Shown here: one piece after another, positions 50,674 to 57,854 of the stretch
Position numbering within the stretch: position 1 is the stretch's first letter
Layout of the letters: the number at the start of each line of letters is the position of its first letter
DNA from: Thiocapsa rosea
GTDB lineage: Bacteria; Pseudomonadota; Gammaproteobacteria; Chromatiales; Chromatiaceae
DNA length: 64,000 bases
Reading direction: 5' to 3'
NCBI RefSeq assembly: GCF_003634315.1
Contig: NZ_RBXL01000001.1
Location: 5,188,501 to 5,252,500 of the forward strand
Position numbers and translations under genes: made by a program
Notes under the pieces: model-generated
What the model was told of the DNA's origin: nothing
Database searches by the model: none
What the model saw: the letters and a program-made list of their open reading frames with translations, nothing else

Positions 50674-51400
50674 CAGCCGGCAGCAGCCAGGGGATGCGAT
50701 CGAGCGGGGTCGCTCCGCGGGCGTAGTCTTTGTCGGCGAGTCGTCCGGTCGGCTCATGCGGTGGCCTCTGCGTCGTGCGGGCCTGCAGGGTCTGCAGGCG
50801 CTGGATGAAAATGGCGTCCCAACTCGTGCGGCGCGACCCGGTGTCGGACCAGTAGGCGACGAACTCCGCGACCTGGTCCTGGACCCAGTCGCGTGCGATG
50901 CCCTGCTTGGCGGCCCAACTCAGGACCCGCGCACCGGGACCCCAGTCGGGCGGAATCGGGCGCGCCGGATCGGGTCTGCGTTTCGGGGTCTGTTGCCCCC
51001 GGTGCAGGGGCGTGACGCCTCCGGTTCGGGGATTCGGCACCGTCGGGTCGAGCGGATCCAAGACGATCGCAGGTCCGTCGTCGAGGGGCATGGGTTCACT
51101 CACCCACGCCGTCTCCCCATCGCGGGTCGGCACCTGCGCGGGGGATGTGCCGACCGCAAGGCTATAGAGGGTGCGCTGCGGCCGGCTGCGCGCGCGCTGG
51201 AGCAGACCGCGCGCCTCGAGTGCCGCCAGAGAGCGCGTGACGGTGCGCCGATCGACCTCGGCGCGCGCGGCCAGGCGCGACAACGACGGCCAGCAGCCGC
51301 CCGCCTCGTCGGCATGTTCGGCCAACGCCAACAGGACCAAGCGCTGTGCCGGCGTCAGTCCACGGCAGTCCCAAGCCCAATCGCGTGCCGCTCGGCTCAT
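50663..51400 (-). CDS. Helix-turn-helix replication-initiation-like protein
   Basis: A 245-aa protein. Residues about 10-75 form a winged-helix domain (LTPAQRLVLLALAEHADEAG, CWPSLSRLAARAEVDRRTVT). A proline-rich linker and a C-terminal domain follow (ARDWVQDQVAEFVAYWSDTG, RRTSWDAIFIQRL), resembling DnaT/phage O-type helicase recruitment domains. It overlaps both neighbours: its start lies on the XRE stop and its end on the DnaC-like start. It is likely an element's replication module. Confidence 0.75.
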   Translation of the reverse strand: MSRAARDWAWDCRGLTPAQRLVLLALAEHADEAGGCWPSLSRLAARAEVDRRTVTRSLAALEARGLLQRARSRPQRTLYSLAVGTSPAQVPTRDGETAWVSEPMPLDDGPAIVLDPLDPTVPNPRTGGVTPLHRGQQTPKRRPDPARPIPPDWGPGARVLSWAAKQGIARDWVQDQVAEFVAYWSDTGSRRTSWDAIFIQRLQTLQARTTQRPPHEPTGRLADKDYARGATPLDRIPWLLPADVA

Positions 51401-51621
51401 ATCGGCCGCCCATGGTCGGGGCGACGTTGCAGCAGATCCACGACCTCGACATCCAGAGCGCGGGCGATGCGGCGCAAACTGGCGAGGGTCGGGTTGGCGT
51501 CGCCGGTCTCGATGCGGCAGATCCAGGCTTGCGAGGCCCCGGCGCGCTTGGCCACTTCGGCTTGGGTCCGACCCGATCGCCTGCGCAGGTGACGGAGGTT
51601 TCCTCCGATGGTGCTGTTCAT
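51397..51621 (-). CDS. Small XRE-family transcriptional regulator
   Basis: A 74-aa single HTH domain: LRHLRRRSGRTQAEVAKRAG, SQAWICRIETGDANPTLASL, ARALDVEVVDLL. ATG at 51621 has GGAG at good spacing; an ATG nine codons earlier (51648) has none. It is coupled to the replication-like gene (ATGA), so it probably controls that operon. Confidence 0.82.
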   Translation of the reverse strand: MNSTIGGNLRHLRRRSGRTQAEVAKRAGASQAWICRIETGDANPTLASLRRIARALDVEVVDLLQRRPDHGRPI

Positions 51622-52143
51622 TCGGGGCTCCGAATCGCTGTCTGTCATATCCGGGCCGGCGCGCCGGGCAAACCGTGACGCTGCCGCCGCCGACATGGAA
51701 CGCGCTCGAGACCGTCCCGCAGGCAGCGTGGCCGAAGCGTTGGCCGGTGCGGAAAGCGTCCTCGAACGCTGGACAGATGATAGGCCGATCGCGAGCGCAG
51801 CGAAGCCGCTCAAGATGACGCTTTTCGACGTCTTTCGCGTGTTTTGCGCTTTGTTGTCGGCAATCGGGAGCGAGGTGGCGCAGCGCCGGGCCGGAGCGGC
51901 CCGACACCTGAGCAGTCGGAGACGGACAGCGGGAGGATGGCCGGCGCGGGCTTGGCGATTTCTGCCGGTCCATCGTCGCTGCTTGGACGGAAGGCCCGAT
52001 CGTCCTCGCAATCCCCGGCAGGTGGGCCCTGCCGAGGGCGCGCGGGGCCGTGCGTGTACCCCGTCACGATCGCGCTGCATCGGCAGCGGTCGGTGTGTTT
52101 CCGCAGAGACGTGGACGCTCGCGCACGAGCGGCCGCCCTCGAA
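51622..52143. other. Intergenic region upstream of the XRE-replication operon
   Basis: About 520 bp with only shadow frames. A more AT-rich stretch (TTTTCGACGTCTTTCGCGTG, about 51820-51860) is the probable promoter of the XRE-replication operon on the minus strand. An origin of replication of the element could lie here, but no iteron array was seen. Confidence 0.35.
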
Positions 52144-52545
52144 TCAGGAGGATTCGAGCATCGTCGCGATCGTAAAACTGATCAGGCTCAAGATCAGCAT
52201 GACGAATCCGATGGTCAAAAGGATGTTGTCGGGCATCTCCGACAGGAACTCCACCAGGTAGAGCGGGGCGATGGCGGCGAACATCAGCACCGAGCCGAGC
52301 ACCCGCAACAGGCTACGTTGCTGGCGGTGGCAGCGCTGGACCGCCGGCGGCGCAGCGGCCATCGCGGGAAGATCGATTCGATGATCGGGATGCGGGTGTT
52401 CGAACGCGTTGTGATTCTTGAGATTGATGCCGCCGATATCGATGCTCAACGACGGCATCGCCACGTCCGACGGCCTCGGCTTGGGCACGCTGTCGCCCAT
52501 GATCCCGCGAATTGTCGAACGGATTTCATCACTCTTGTCGAGCAT
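52144..52545 (-). CDS. Small membrane protein of the island, function unknown
   Basis: A 133-aa protein from ATG at 52545 with GGAGG seven bases upstream. The N-terminal 80 residues are polar (LDKSDEIRSTIRGIMGDSVP); two C-terminal hydrophobic segments follow (LLRVLGSVLMFAAIAPLYLV and NILLTIGFVMLILSLISFTI). No family was recognised. It lies between the two XRE genes and may be an element-maintenance or exclusion protein, which is a guess. Confidence 0.6.
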   Translation of the reverse strand: MLDKSDEIRSTIRGIMGDSVPKPRPSDVAMPSLSIDIGGINLKNHNAFEHPHPDHRIDLPAMAAAPPAVQRCHRQQRSLLRVLGSVLMFAAIAPLYLVEFLSEMPDNILLTIGFVMLILSLISFTIATMLESS

Positions 52546-52696
52546 CGAACAACCTCCGCTGTTCCGTGATCCGAAGTATCCACCTGATATCAAACGCATC
52601 GGATCGTCGCCCGGCGCATCGACCGCGTCAACGCAAAAACGCGTCTTGCGATCGTCATTCCGGGGCGGATTCGCCGAACCGTGAACTCGGTCACGC

Positions 52697-53167
52697 TCAG
52701 CTCGCCAGCCTGACGAGCTCCAACACCGGCGCCTTGCGGACGTCTTCGCTGCTGCGATAGAGGCTGTAGAGCGCCGCGACCAGCTTGGCCTTCTTCGCAG
52801 GCGTCAAGGTCGCGCCGATCTCGTCGAGTCCGCCTTCGACCGACTCGAGCAGGGTTTCCAGCAGATCCACGTCGACCGGACCCCGGACCATCGCGTCCGT
52901 GCCGTCCTCGGCGCGCCCCTGCCCGGTTGCCAGCCAGAGCAGGGACACACCGGCTACGCGGGCGATATCGACCAGCTTGTCCGCCCCGGGAACGCTCGCG
53001 CCCGCGAGGTACTTGCGGAAGATGCTCTCGGAAATTCCGCACTTTTGCGCGAATGCATTCGTGGACAGCACACCCTTGGCCCGCGCCAGGCGCGTCGCGA
53101 ATCCGGCGGCATCCCAGAAGACTTCGCAATCTAAATCAGAATCTTGCTTGTCCATCGTCATGGTCAT
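52697..53167 (-). CDS. Phage-repressor-like XRE protein
   Basis: A 156-aa protein with an N-terminal HTH (RLARAKGVLSTNAFAQKCGI, SESIFRKYLAGASVPGADKL, ARVAGVSLLWLATG) like C2/CI-type phage repressors, and a C-terminal helical part. No LexA-like peptidase motif is evident. Three in-frame ATGs (53167, 53161, 53155) are possible starts. It is divergent from the FlhD/FlhC-like pair. In SXT/R391 elements the repressor SetR likewise opposes FlhCD-like activators, so it is the likely brake on the element. Confidence 0.78.
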   Translation of the reverse strand: MTMTMDKQDSDLDCEVFWDAAGFATRLARAKGVLSTNAFAQKCGISESIFRKYLAGASVPGADKLVDIARVAGVSLLWLATGQGRAEDGTDAMVRGPVDVDLLETLLESVEGGLDEIGATLTPAKKAKLVAALYSLYRSSEDVRKAPVLELVRLAS

Positions 53168-53302
53168 ATCACTCAAGTCGAGCGCCGAGAAAACGCGTGA
53201 TAAGACGATCAAAGTCGCTTATTGAGCGTTTTTGTTTGACAAGTTCGTTTTATACGCACGATTATAGCACCGTCAACCTGTTTTTCTGCCGTGAGAACGA
53301 AG
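53168..53302. promoter_or_regulatory. Divergent operator between repressor and FlhDC-like activators
   Basis: AT-rich region with a perfect -35 hexamer TTGACA at 53236-53241 and a -10-like region around 53258-53267 for the plus strand. It is the expected binding site of the XRE repressor. Confidence 0.5.
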
Positions 53303-53659
53303 ATGACGGACATACCCTCAGACCCCGGCGTGCGACCGGACCGACCGGACCCTTCGCCCCATCTCGATTGCGAGGTCGATACCCTGAATCTGATGTGGCT
53401 GCTCGGTGCCCGCGAACTTGCCCGTTCGGACGCCGAAAAGGCCGTCTTGGTCTATGGTCTCGACCCGGAAGTGCTGGACATCCTGCGGCACGCCTCGCTC
53501 GCGATGCTGCGCGAACTGGCCGCTTCGGGCGTACTGTTGTTTCGACCGCGCTTTCGCGTGTGCTGGCTGCAGGACCGTCTTCGCACGACCGGGCCGTCCG
53601 CACTCGGGTTGGGGCTGCAGGTGATTCTGCTCGCCGCCGAGGAGGTCGCGCAGCCATGA
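53303..53659 (+). CDS. FlhD-like transcriptional activator subunit
   Basis: An 118-aa protein (122 if GTG at 53291 is used). Its centre, LNLMWLLGARELARSDAEKA then VLVYGLDPEVLDILRHASLA and MLRELAASGVLLFRPRFR, follows the FlhD pattern (LSYLLLAQRLIVQDK, FRLGI, LPQMVKLAETNQLVCHFRF). FlhD partners FlhC in a DNA-binding complex. The island context and repressor neighbour argue for an element activator, not flagellar control. Confidence 0.75.
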   Translation: MTDIPSDPGVRPDRPDPSPHLDCEVDTLNLMWLLGARELARSDAEKAVLVYGLDPEVLDILRHASLAMLRELAASGVLLFRPRFRVCWLQDRLRTTGPSALGLGLQVILLAAEEVAQP

Positions 53660-54255
53660 GACTTCGGCATCACGCCAGAACGCAGCTGGCGATCGCCCTG
53701 ATCCGGCGCGGCATGCGCACCTCGCTTGTGGGGAGGATCAGCGGTCTGCGGCCGGCCGTGCTGCGCGAACTGCACCACGAGATCCACGGCTGCAAGCCTT
53801 TGCCCGGTCAGCTGCCGAGCACCGGCAGTCTGCTCGGCACGGCGCGACGGCAGGCCAACGCATCGCTGTTCGCGGGCTTGTATCGGGCCTTCGGCGGCAC
53901 GGCGGTTCAGCGGAGCATCGACGTCGAGGCGCTGCTCACGGGGCACCGCCTCTATCTGGAACAGATGGCGGGGTTGACGGGATCCGACACGCTCGGCCCA
54001 CCCCTCGACATCAATCATGGCTGGGTGATCGCTCGCGACCTCACCACGGGGCTCGTGCTCTTCCGCACCTGCGAGCGCTGCGCGATCCCCTACGTGGCCG
54101 GGGCGTTCTCGCGCCGGTCCGTGGATTGCCCGATCTGCGCGTTGAAGGTGTCTCGGACGGGGCGTGACCGCAAGGACGACGCACCGACGGAGCCCCTCGC
54201 CTCCTCGGCGGCCAAGCAAGGCAAACCGAATCGAGACGCGAAAACACACTCTTGA
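53656..54255 (+). CDS. FlhC-like transcriptional activator subunit
   Basis: A 199-aa protein coupled to the FlhD-like gene by ATGA. It has the FlhC architecture: N-terminal helices (QLAIALIRRGMRTSLVGRIS, GLRPAVLRELHHEIHG), SLFAGLYRAF, the segment VEALLTGHRLYLEQ, and the zinc site C139-x2-C142 ... C158-x2-C161 in FRTCERCAIPY and DCPICAL. AcaDC and SetCD, activators of conjugative transfer, are FlhDC homologues (established knowledge). This pair is likely their analogue here. Confidence 0.8.
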   Translation: MRLRHHARTQLAIALIRRGMRTSLVGRISGLRPAVLRELHHEIHGCKPLPGQLPSTGSLLGTARRQANASLFAGLYRAFGGTAVQRSIDVEALLTGHRLYLEQMAGLTGSDTLGPPLDINHGWVIARDLTTGLVLFRTCERCAIPYVAGAFSRRSVDCPICALKVSRTGRDRKDDAPTEPLASSAAKQGKPNRDAKTHS

Positions 54256-54371
54256 CCACGAACCGCTTTTCTCGACGGGCGCAATTAGATTCAGCCGAAC
54301 GCTATTCGGACTCGCGACACTGCGGGTGCTCGCTGACGCGCAACGAACCGATCACATCATGGAGATCCCGC

Positions 54372-54698
54372 ATGCCAACCTGCGTCCTGCGTTTACGAAC
54401 TGTCTTGGAGCGTACCGGCTACAGTCGCTCCGGACTCTATGCCCGCATCGCCGCCGGGTTGTTTCCGCGACCGATCGCGCTCGGTGCGCGCGCGTCCGCT
54501 TGGCCCGAGCATGAGATCGACGCGGTGATCGCCGCGCTGATCCGTACGATCGACGATGAGGACCTGCGCACCCTGGTCGACGGTCTTCATACACAGCGAT
54601 CGACCTTCGGACTCGGCGGCGATTCCGGCGCCGTCGGTGGCGCGACCGTCGCGTCTTCGCCCCGTCCAAAGTCGCACGCGGTGCGCAGAGCAGGCTGA
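54372..54698 (+). CDS. AlpA-like DNA-binding protein
   Basis: A 108-aa protein from ATG at 54372 behind GGAG. It has an AlpA/MerR-type winged helix: VLRLRTVLERTGYSRSGLYA, RIAAGLFPRPIALGARASAW, EHEIDAVIAALIRTIDDEDL. AlpA proteins regulate integrase or excision genes in islands and prophages. It follows the FlhDC-like pair on the same strand. Confidence 0.8.
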   Translation: MPTCVLRLRTVLERTGYSRSGLYARIAAGLFPRPIALGARASAWPEHEIDAVIAALIRTIDDEDLRTLVDGLHTQRSTFGLGGDSGAVGGATVASSPRPKSHAVRRAG

Positions 54699-55404
54699 AA
54701 CAGGCGGCGTCTTTCCGATTCGGTGCGAAGCAACGGCGGACCGGTGCGGATCGCGCACACACTGCCCTCCCGTGACGGCGAGCGGAGGCGGCCCGTGTGA
54801 TCTTCCTCGACGGCGCATTCGACTCGACCGCCCGCGGTGTCGCCTAAGACGCGATGGCGCTAGTGGGTCTTCTGAGAGTACGGGATGCGCCTTTGGGTGG
54901 TCGAGCCGCCGGCGCGATCGGCGACGCGCCGGGTATAGCCTAAACCGGGCTACCGGAACGAACGTGGCCGAGGACGCTCCGACGCCGTGATGCACCTTCG
55001 GGCACCGGCACCTATCGCCATCTGCGAGGTCGACCGACGGCTGCAAGCGGCGGATCGCGCACGTCCGCGTCGACATGGCGCTGTCTCGTGCAAACCCTCA
55101 TCCAACACCCGCGACAACAACAAGGCGCGATCGGAGAAGTGGGCCGTCGCGACCAACATGATGCGCGTGTCGCTCAGCCCGCGGGGTCGCTTGGTCGGTA
55201 TGCAATCGGCATCGACATTGGGGGGTAACCATCAGCCGGGACAATTGCGACACACACGGGAAGCAGACGTCGAGGCGGTCTCGACGAGGTGCGGCGATCT
55301 CACATGGAAGATCACCCAGTGAACGAAGAGAGGATGTATTCTCGACTGCGGCCGTTCGGGATCGGCTACGTTGTCCAAGGACGGCTTGTGAAAGCCCGGA
55401 GCAT
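54699..55404. other. Gene-poor end of the island
   Basis: About 700 bp next to the tRNA. No intact gene or integrase was found; only mixed short frames. It may be the decayed remains of the integrase region. Confidence 0.4.
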
Positions 55405-55426
55405 TTTGTGGGTACGTTTGTGGGTA
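55405..55426. repeat. Direct repeat, possible integrase arm-type sites
   Basis: TTTGTGGGTA occurs at 55405-55414 and again at 55417-55426, 12 bp apart, about 60 bp from the 3' end of tRNA-Ser. Short direct repeats of this kind beside a tRNA 3' end are typical arm-binding sites of tyrosine integrases in att regions. Confidence 0.5.
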
Positions 55427-55482
55427 TGCCAACTAAACTGTTATTGTTTTTCTTTCTAAAACAACATCTTGAACGAGATTAG

Positions 55483-55573
55483 TGGCGGAGAGGGAGGGAT
55501 TCGAACCCTCGATAGGCTGTTAACCTATACACACTTTCCAGGCGTGCTCCTTAAGCCACTCGGACACCTCTCC
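55483..55573 (-). tRNA. tRNA-Ser(GGA)
   Basis: The minus strand from 55573 gives GGAGAGGTGTCCGAGTGGCT, anticodon loop CTGGAAA with anticodon GGA, a long class II variable arm, T-arm GGTTCGAATCC and a matching acceptor CCTCTCC with encoded CCA (55485-55483). Its 3' end faces the island, the usual orientation for integration at a tRNA gene. Confidence 0.95.
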
Positions 55574-55809
55574 GCGGGAAATCGCGATCGAGCCGCGGGA
55601 GACTTGCTCTCCGGTCGCCATGGCCCCGATCTGCGAGCCGCGAAGAATACAGGAAGGTATGATTGCGTTCAAATCAGGCTTGAAAAAACGGGATCGACGA
55701 TGCCTCGGCGACGGGAAATGTCCTGTCCGAAATCCACCTCCCCCCGAAAGCCACTCAGCGAGAAACCCACCGAAACATGATTTCCCGAAAGGATCCGGGG
55801 CGTCCGGCG
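55574..55809. other. Intergenic region between tRNA-Ser and methyltransferase
   Basis: About 235 bp with no gene seen. It holds the tRNA promoter on the minus strand and the upstream region of the methyltransferase. Confidence 0.35.
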
Positions 55810-56610
55810 ATGTCCGATGTTGCCGATCGTTACCGCCTTTATCAGCTTGCCGTCCAGAACCCGCGAACGGAGATCGATTTTGTCGACCGCACCTTTCGGC
55901 AATTACGCGGACGAAGCGCCCGCGTGCTGCGGGAGGATTTCTGCGGAACGGCGGCGGTGTGCTGCGAGTGGGTCGGTCGACGCAAACGCAATCGGGCTTG
56001 CGGTGTCGACCTTGATCCCGATGTCCTGGCCTGGGGGCGGCGTCATAATCTCCCTGCGCTGGACGCGGCGGAACGGGGGCGGATCGCTTTGATCGAGGGC
56101 GATGTCCGCGAGATCGAGACGCCCTCCCCCGACATCGTGTTGGCGATGAATTGCAGCTATTGGCTGCTCCGCGACCGCTGCCATCTGCTGCGCTATTTCG
56201 AGCGGGTGCGTGACGCCTTGGCCGTGGGCGGTATCTTCTTTCTCGACGCCTTCGGGGGTTACGACACCTTTCGCCTGTTGACCGAGGAGCGACGCGTCGA
56301 GGATCCGCAGGGCGGCAGCTTCACCTACATCTGGGAGCAGGCCCTGTACGAGCCCGTCACCGGCAGGCTGGTCTGTCATATTCATTTTCGGTTCGACGAC
56401 GGATCGGAATGGCCGCGTGCCTTCAGCTACGATTGGCGGCTGTGGACCTTGCCTGAGATCCGCGAACTGTTGGCGACGGCCGGTTTCTCGCGTGTGATGG
56501 TCTATTGGCAGGGATGGGATCCGGACGGAAAACCGGACGGTGTCTTCGTGCCGGTCGAGAGCGGGGAGCCGGACGCCGGGTGGATCGCTTATCTGACGGC
56601 GGAGAAGTAG
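55810..56610 (+). CDS. Class I SAM-dependent methyltransferase
   Basis: A 266-aa cytoplasmic methyltransferase. The SAM-binding region is VLREDFCGTAAVCCEWVG, acidic strand end ACGVDLDPDV, and motif IALIEGDVRE. The catalytic region is DIVLAMNCSYWLL, then GGIFFLDAFGG. The substrate is unknown. An in-frame ATG 11 codons upstream (55777) is also possible; neither has a strong site. A bidirectional terminator follows at 56726. Confidence 0.85.
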   Translation: MSDVADRYRLYQLAVQNPRTEIDFVDRTFRQLRGRSARVLREDFCGTAAVCCEWVGRRKRNRACGVDLDPDVLAWGRRHNLPALDAAERGRIALIEGDVREIETPSPDIVLAMNCSYWLLRDRCHLLRYFERVRDALAVGGIFFLDAFGGYDTFRLLTEERRVEDPQGGSFTYIWEQALYEPVTGRLVCHIHFRFDDGSEWPRAFSYDWRLWTLPEIRELLATAGFSRVMVYWQGWDPDGKPDGVFVPVESGEPDAGWIAYLTAEK

Positions 56611-56622
56611 GCATCTCGCGGG

Positions 56623-56709
56623 TTAAACCGCGCCCAGCGCGGTATGCGATGTTTTTGGATGGGATCGGCCCCGGCAGATTCGACGACCGCTGGAGCAGGC
56701 GCGGCTTAA
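56623..56709. repeat. Mini-element family A, copy 1
   Basis: An 87-bp element with inverted ends: TTAAACCGCGCC at the left and GGCGCGGCTTAA at the right (11 of 12 match). The interior (CAGCGCGGTATGCG, CGGCC, TGGAGC) matches, in inverted orientation, the element at 57595-57687. It has no coding capacity. Confidence 0.75.
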
Positions 56710-56725
56710 GAGATTAAAAAATAAA

Positions 56726-56754
56726 GGATGGGTTTCGCTTCGCTCTACCCATCC
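56726..56754. terminator. Bidirectional rho-independent terminator
   Basis: GGATGGGT (56726-56733) pairs with ACCCATCC (56747-56754). GTTTTTG follows on the plus strand, and TTTATTTTTTA on the minus strand. It serves both the methyltransferase and mobB, whose stop codon lies inside the stem. The sequence also matches a hairpin repeat common downstream of genes in gammaproteobacteria (translates as GRAKRNPS-type shadow frames). Confidence 0.8.
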
Positions 56755-57305
56755 GTTTTTGGGGCCGGGGGGATGCGTAAGCGGATGTCTTGGAGGCGGG
56801 ACAGGATGAAATCGGCGACGGCCTCGGAGGTGTTGAGGGGGAGGACGACGAGCGGCGGCTCGACCGCGAGGGGCGCGTCGGTGGCGACGGCGATGATTCC
56901 CGGATCACCCGGGTAGAGCGGGGCCTCCCCGGTGGTCGGGCGATGGACCTCGATCTTCGGATAGTCCGCATGCTTGAAGCCTTCCACGAGGACGAGATCG
57001 AGTCTGTCGAGCTCGAACCGCGCGAGCATCCGATGGAGATCCGGGTCCTCGTCCTGCACCGGATTCTGGACCTGCAACGCCCAGCGCGCCTTGGAGGCGA
57101 GCAGGGTCTGATGCGCACCGGCCTCGCGCACCTCGTAGCTGTCCTTGCCGGGCACGTCCAGGTCGAAGCGATGGTGTGCATGTTTGAGGTAGCCGACACG
57201 CAGACCTCGACCGCTGAGAACGGCGACGACTTGCCGAACCAAGGTGGTCTTGCCCGACCCACTCGGGGCAACGAAGCCGACCACGGGGATGATTGTCTCG
57301 CCCAT
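56745..57305 (-). CDS. mobB: Molybdopterin-guanine dinucleotide biosynthesis protein B
   Basis: A 186-aa P-loop GTPase: VVGFVAPSGSGKTTLVRQVV, then HAHHRFDLDVPGKDSYEVRE and LVLVEGFKHADYPKIEVHR, all typical of MobB. It assists MobA in making bis-MGD cofactor, needed by the formate dehydrogenase FdnG of this window. ATG at 57305 was chosen because the P-loop begins 12 residues later; the frame upstream crosses a mini-element. The stop sits in the terminator stem. Confidence 0.93.
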   Translation of the reverse strand: MGETIIPVVGFVAPSGSGKTTLVRQVVAVLSGRGLRVGYLKHAHHRFDLDVPGKDSYEVREAGAHQTLLASKARWALQVQNPVQDEDPDLHRMLARFELDRLDLVLVEGFKHADYPKIEVHRPTTGEAPLYPGDPGIIAVATDAPLAVEPPLVVLPLNTSEAVADFILSRLQDIRLRIPPAPKTDG

Positions 57306-57489
57306 CGGTTTGATCCTCGGTGCGCATGGGAGACGGCATCGCCGCTTCGACGCGCGCCTGTTCGTCGGCATTTTATACCGAGCACACGCGGATTTTTCGC
57401 CGCGTTGCACGCCTCGACGCCGCGTCGGCGCGCCGTGTCTCGACGCGTGCAGAACGCACCCCGCTGTCCGAAAAACCCCGCGCGCTCGG

Positions 57490-57577
57490 TCTAAACCGCG
57501 TCCAGAGCCAGATGCTCGCTTTCGCGTGAGTTCAACGTTGGGTGCATCCACGGCCATTAGCGGGGACGCGGTTTAGA
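57490..57577. repeat. Mini-element family B, copy 1
   Basis: An 88-bp element with perfect 14-bp inverted ends TCTAAACCGCGTCC / GGACGCGGTTTAGA. Its reverse complement shares GGCCGTGGATGCACC, CGAAAG and GAGCATCT with the element at 61595-61680. No coding capacity. It lies 17 bp from family A copy 2. Confidence 0.8.
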
Positions 57578-57594
57578 ATTTTATAGTTTTTAAT

Positions 57595-57687
57595 CCTTTA
57601 AACCGCGCCGGCTCCACAATGATCGGATCCTGCGCGGCCAAGCCAATCCGACATACGACGCATACCGCGCTGAGCGCGGTTTAAAGG
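57595..57687. repeat. Mini-element family A, copy 2 (inverted)
   Basis: A 93-bp element with perfect 14-bp inverted ends CCTTTAAACCGCGC / GCGCGGTTTAAAGG. Reverse-complemented it aligns along its length with 56623-56709, including CAGCGCGGTATGCG near one end. A further partial end (GAACCGCGCCCACGCC) follows at about 57691. It lies upstream of ettA. Confidence 0.8.
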
Positions 57688-57854
57688 CGTGAACCGCGCC
57701 CACGCCTTGGACATTTTTCGAAGGGCGGCGCAGAATGTCGCGCAGAAGCGGTCGGCCACTATCCGGGTCACGACCGACGCAGCGCACCACCGCGCATTCC
57801 TCGCGAATTCCTGTTCCTCGACGACATCGTCCCGAAGAAAAGACCCCCGAATCC

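Noticed and set aside
53303-54255. Flagellar master regulators flhDC
   Set aside because: There are no flagellar genes nearby. The pair is in a tRNA-linked island opposite a phage-type repressor, which fits FlhDC homologues of conjugative elements better.
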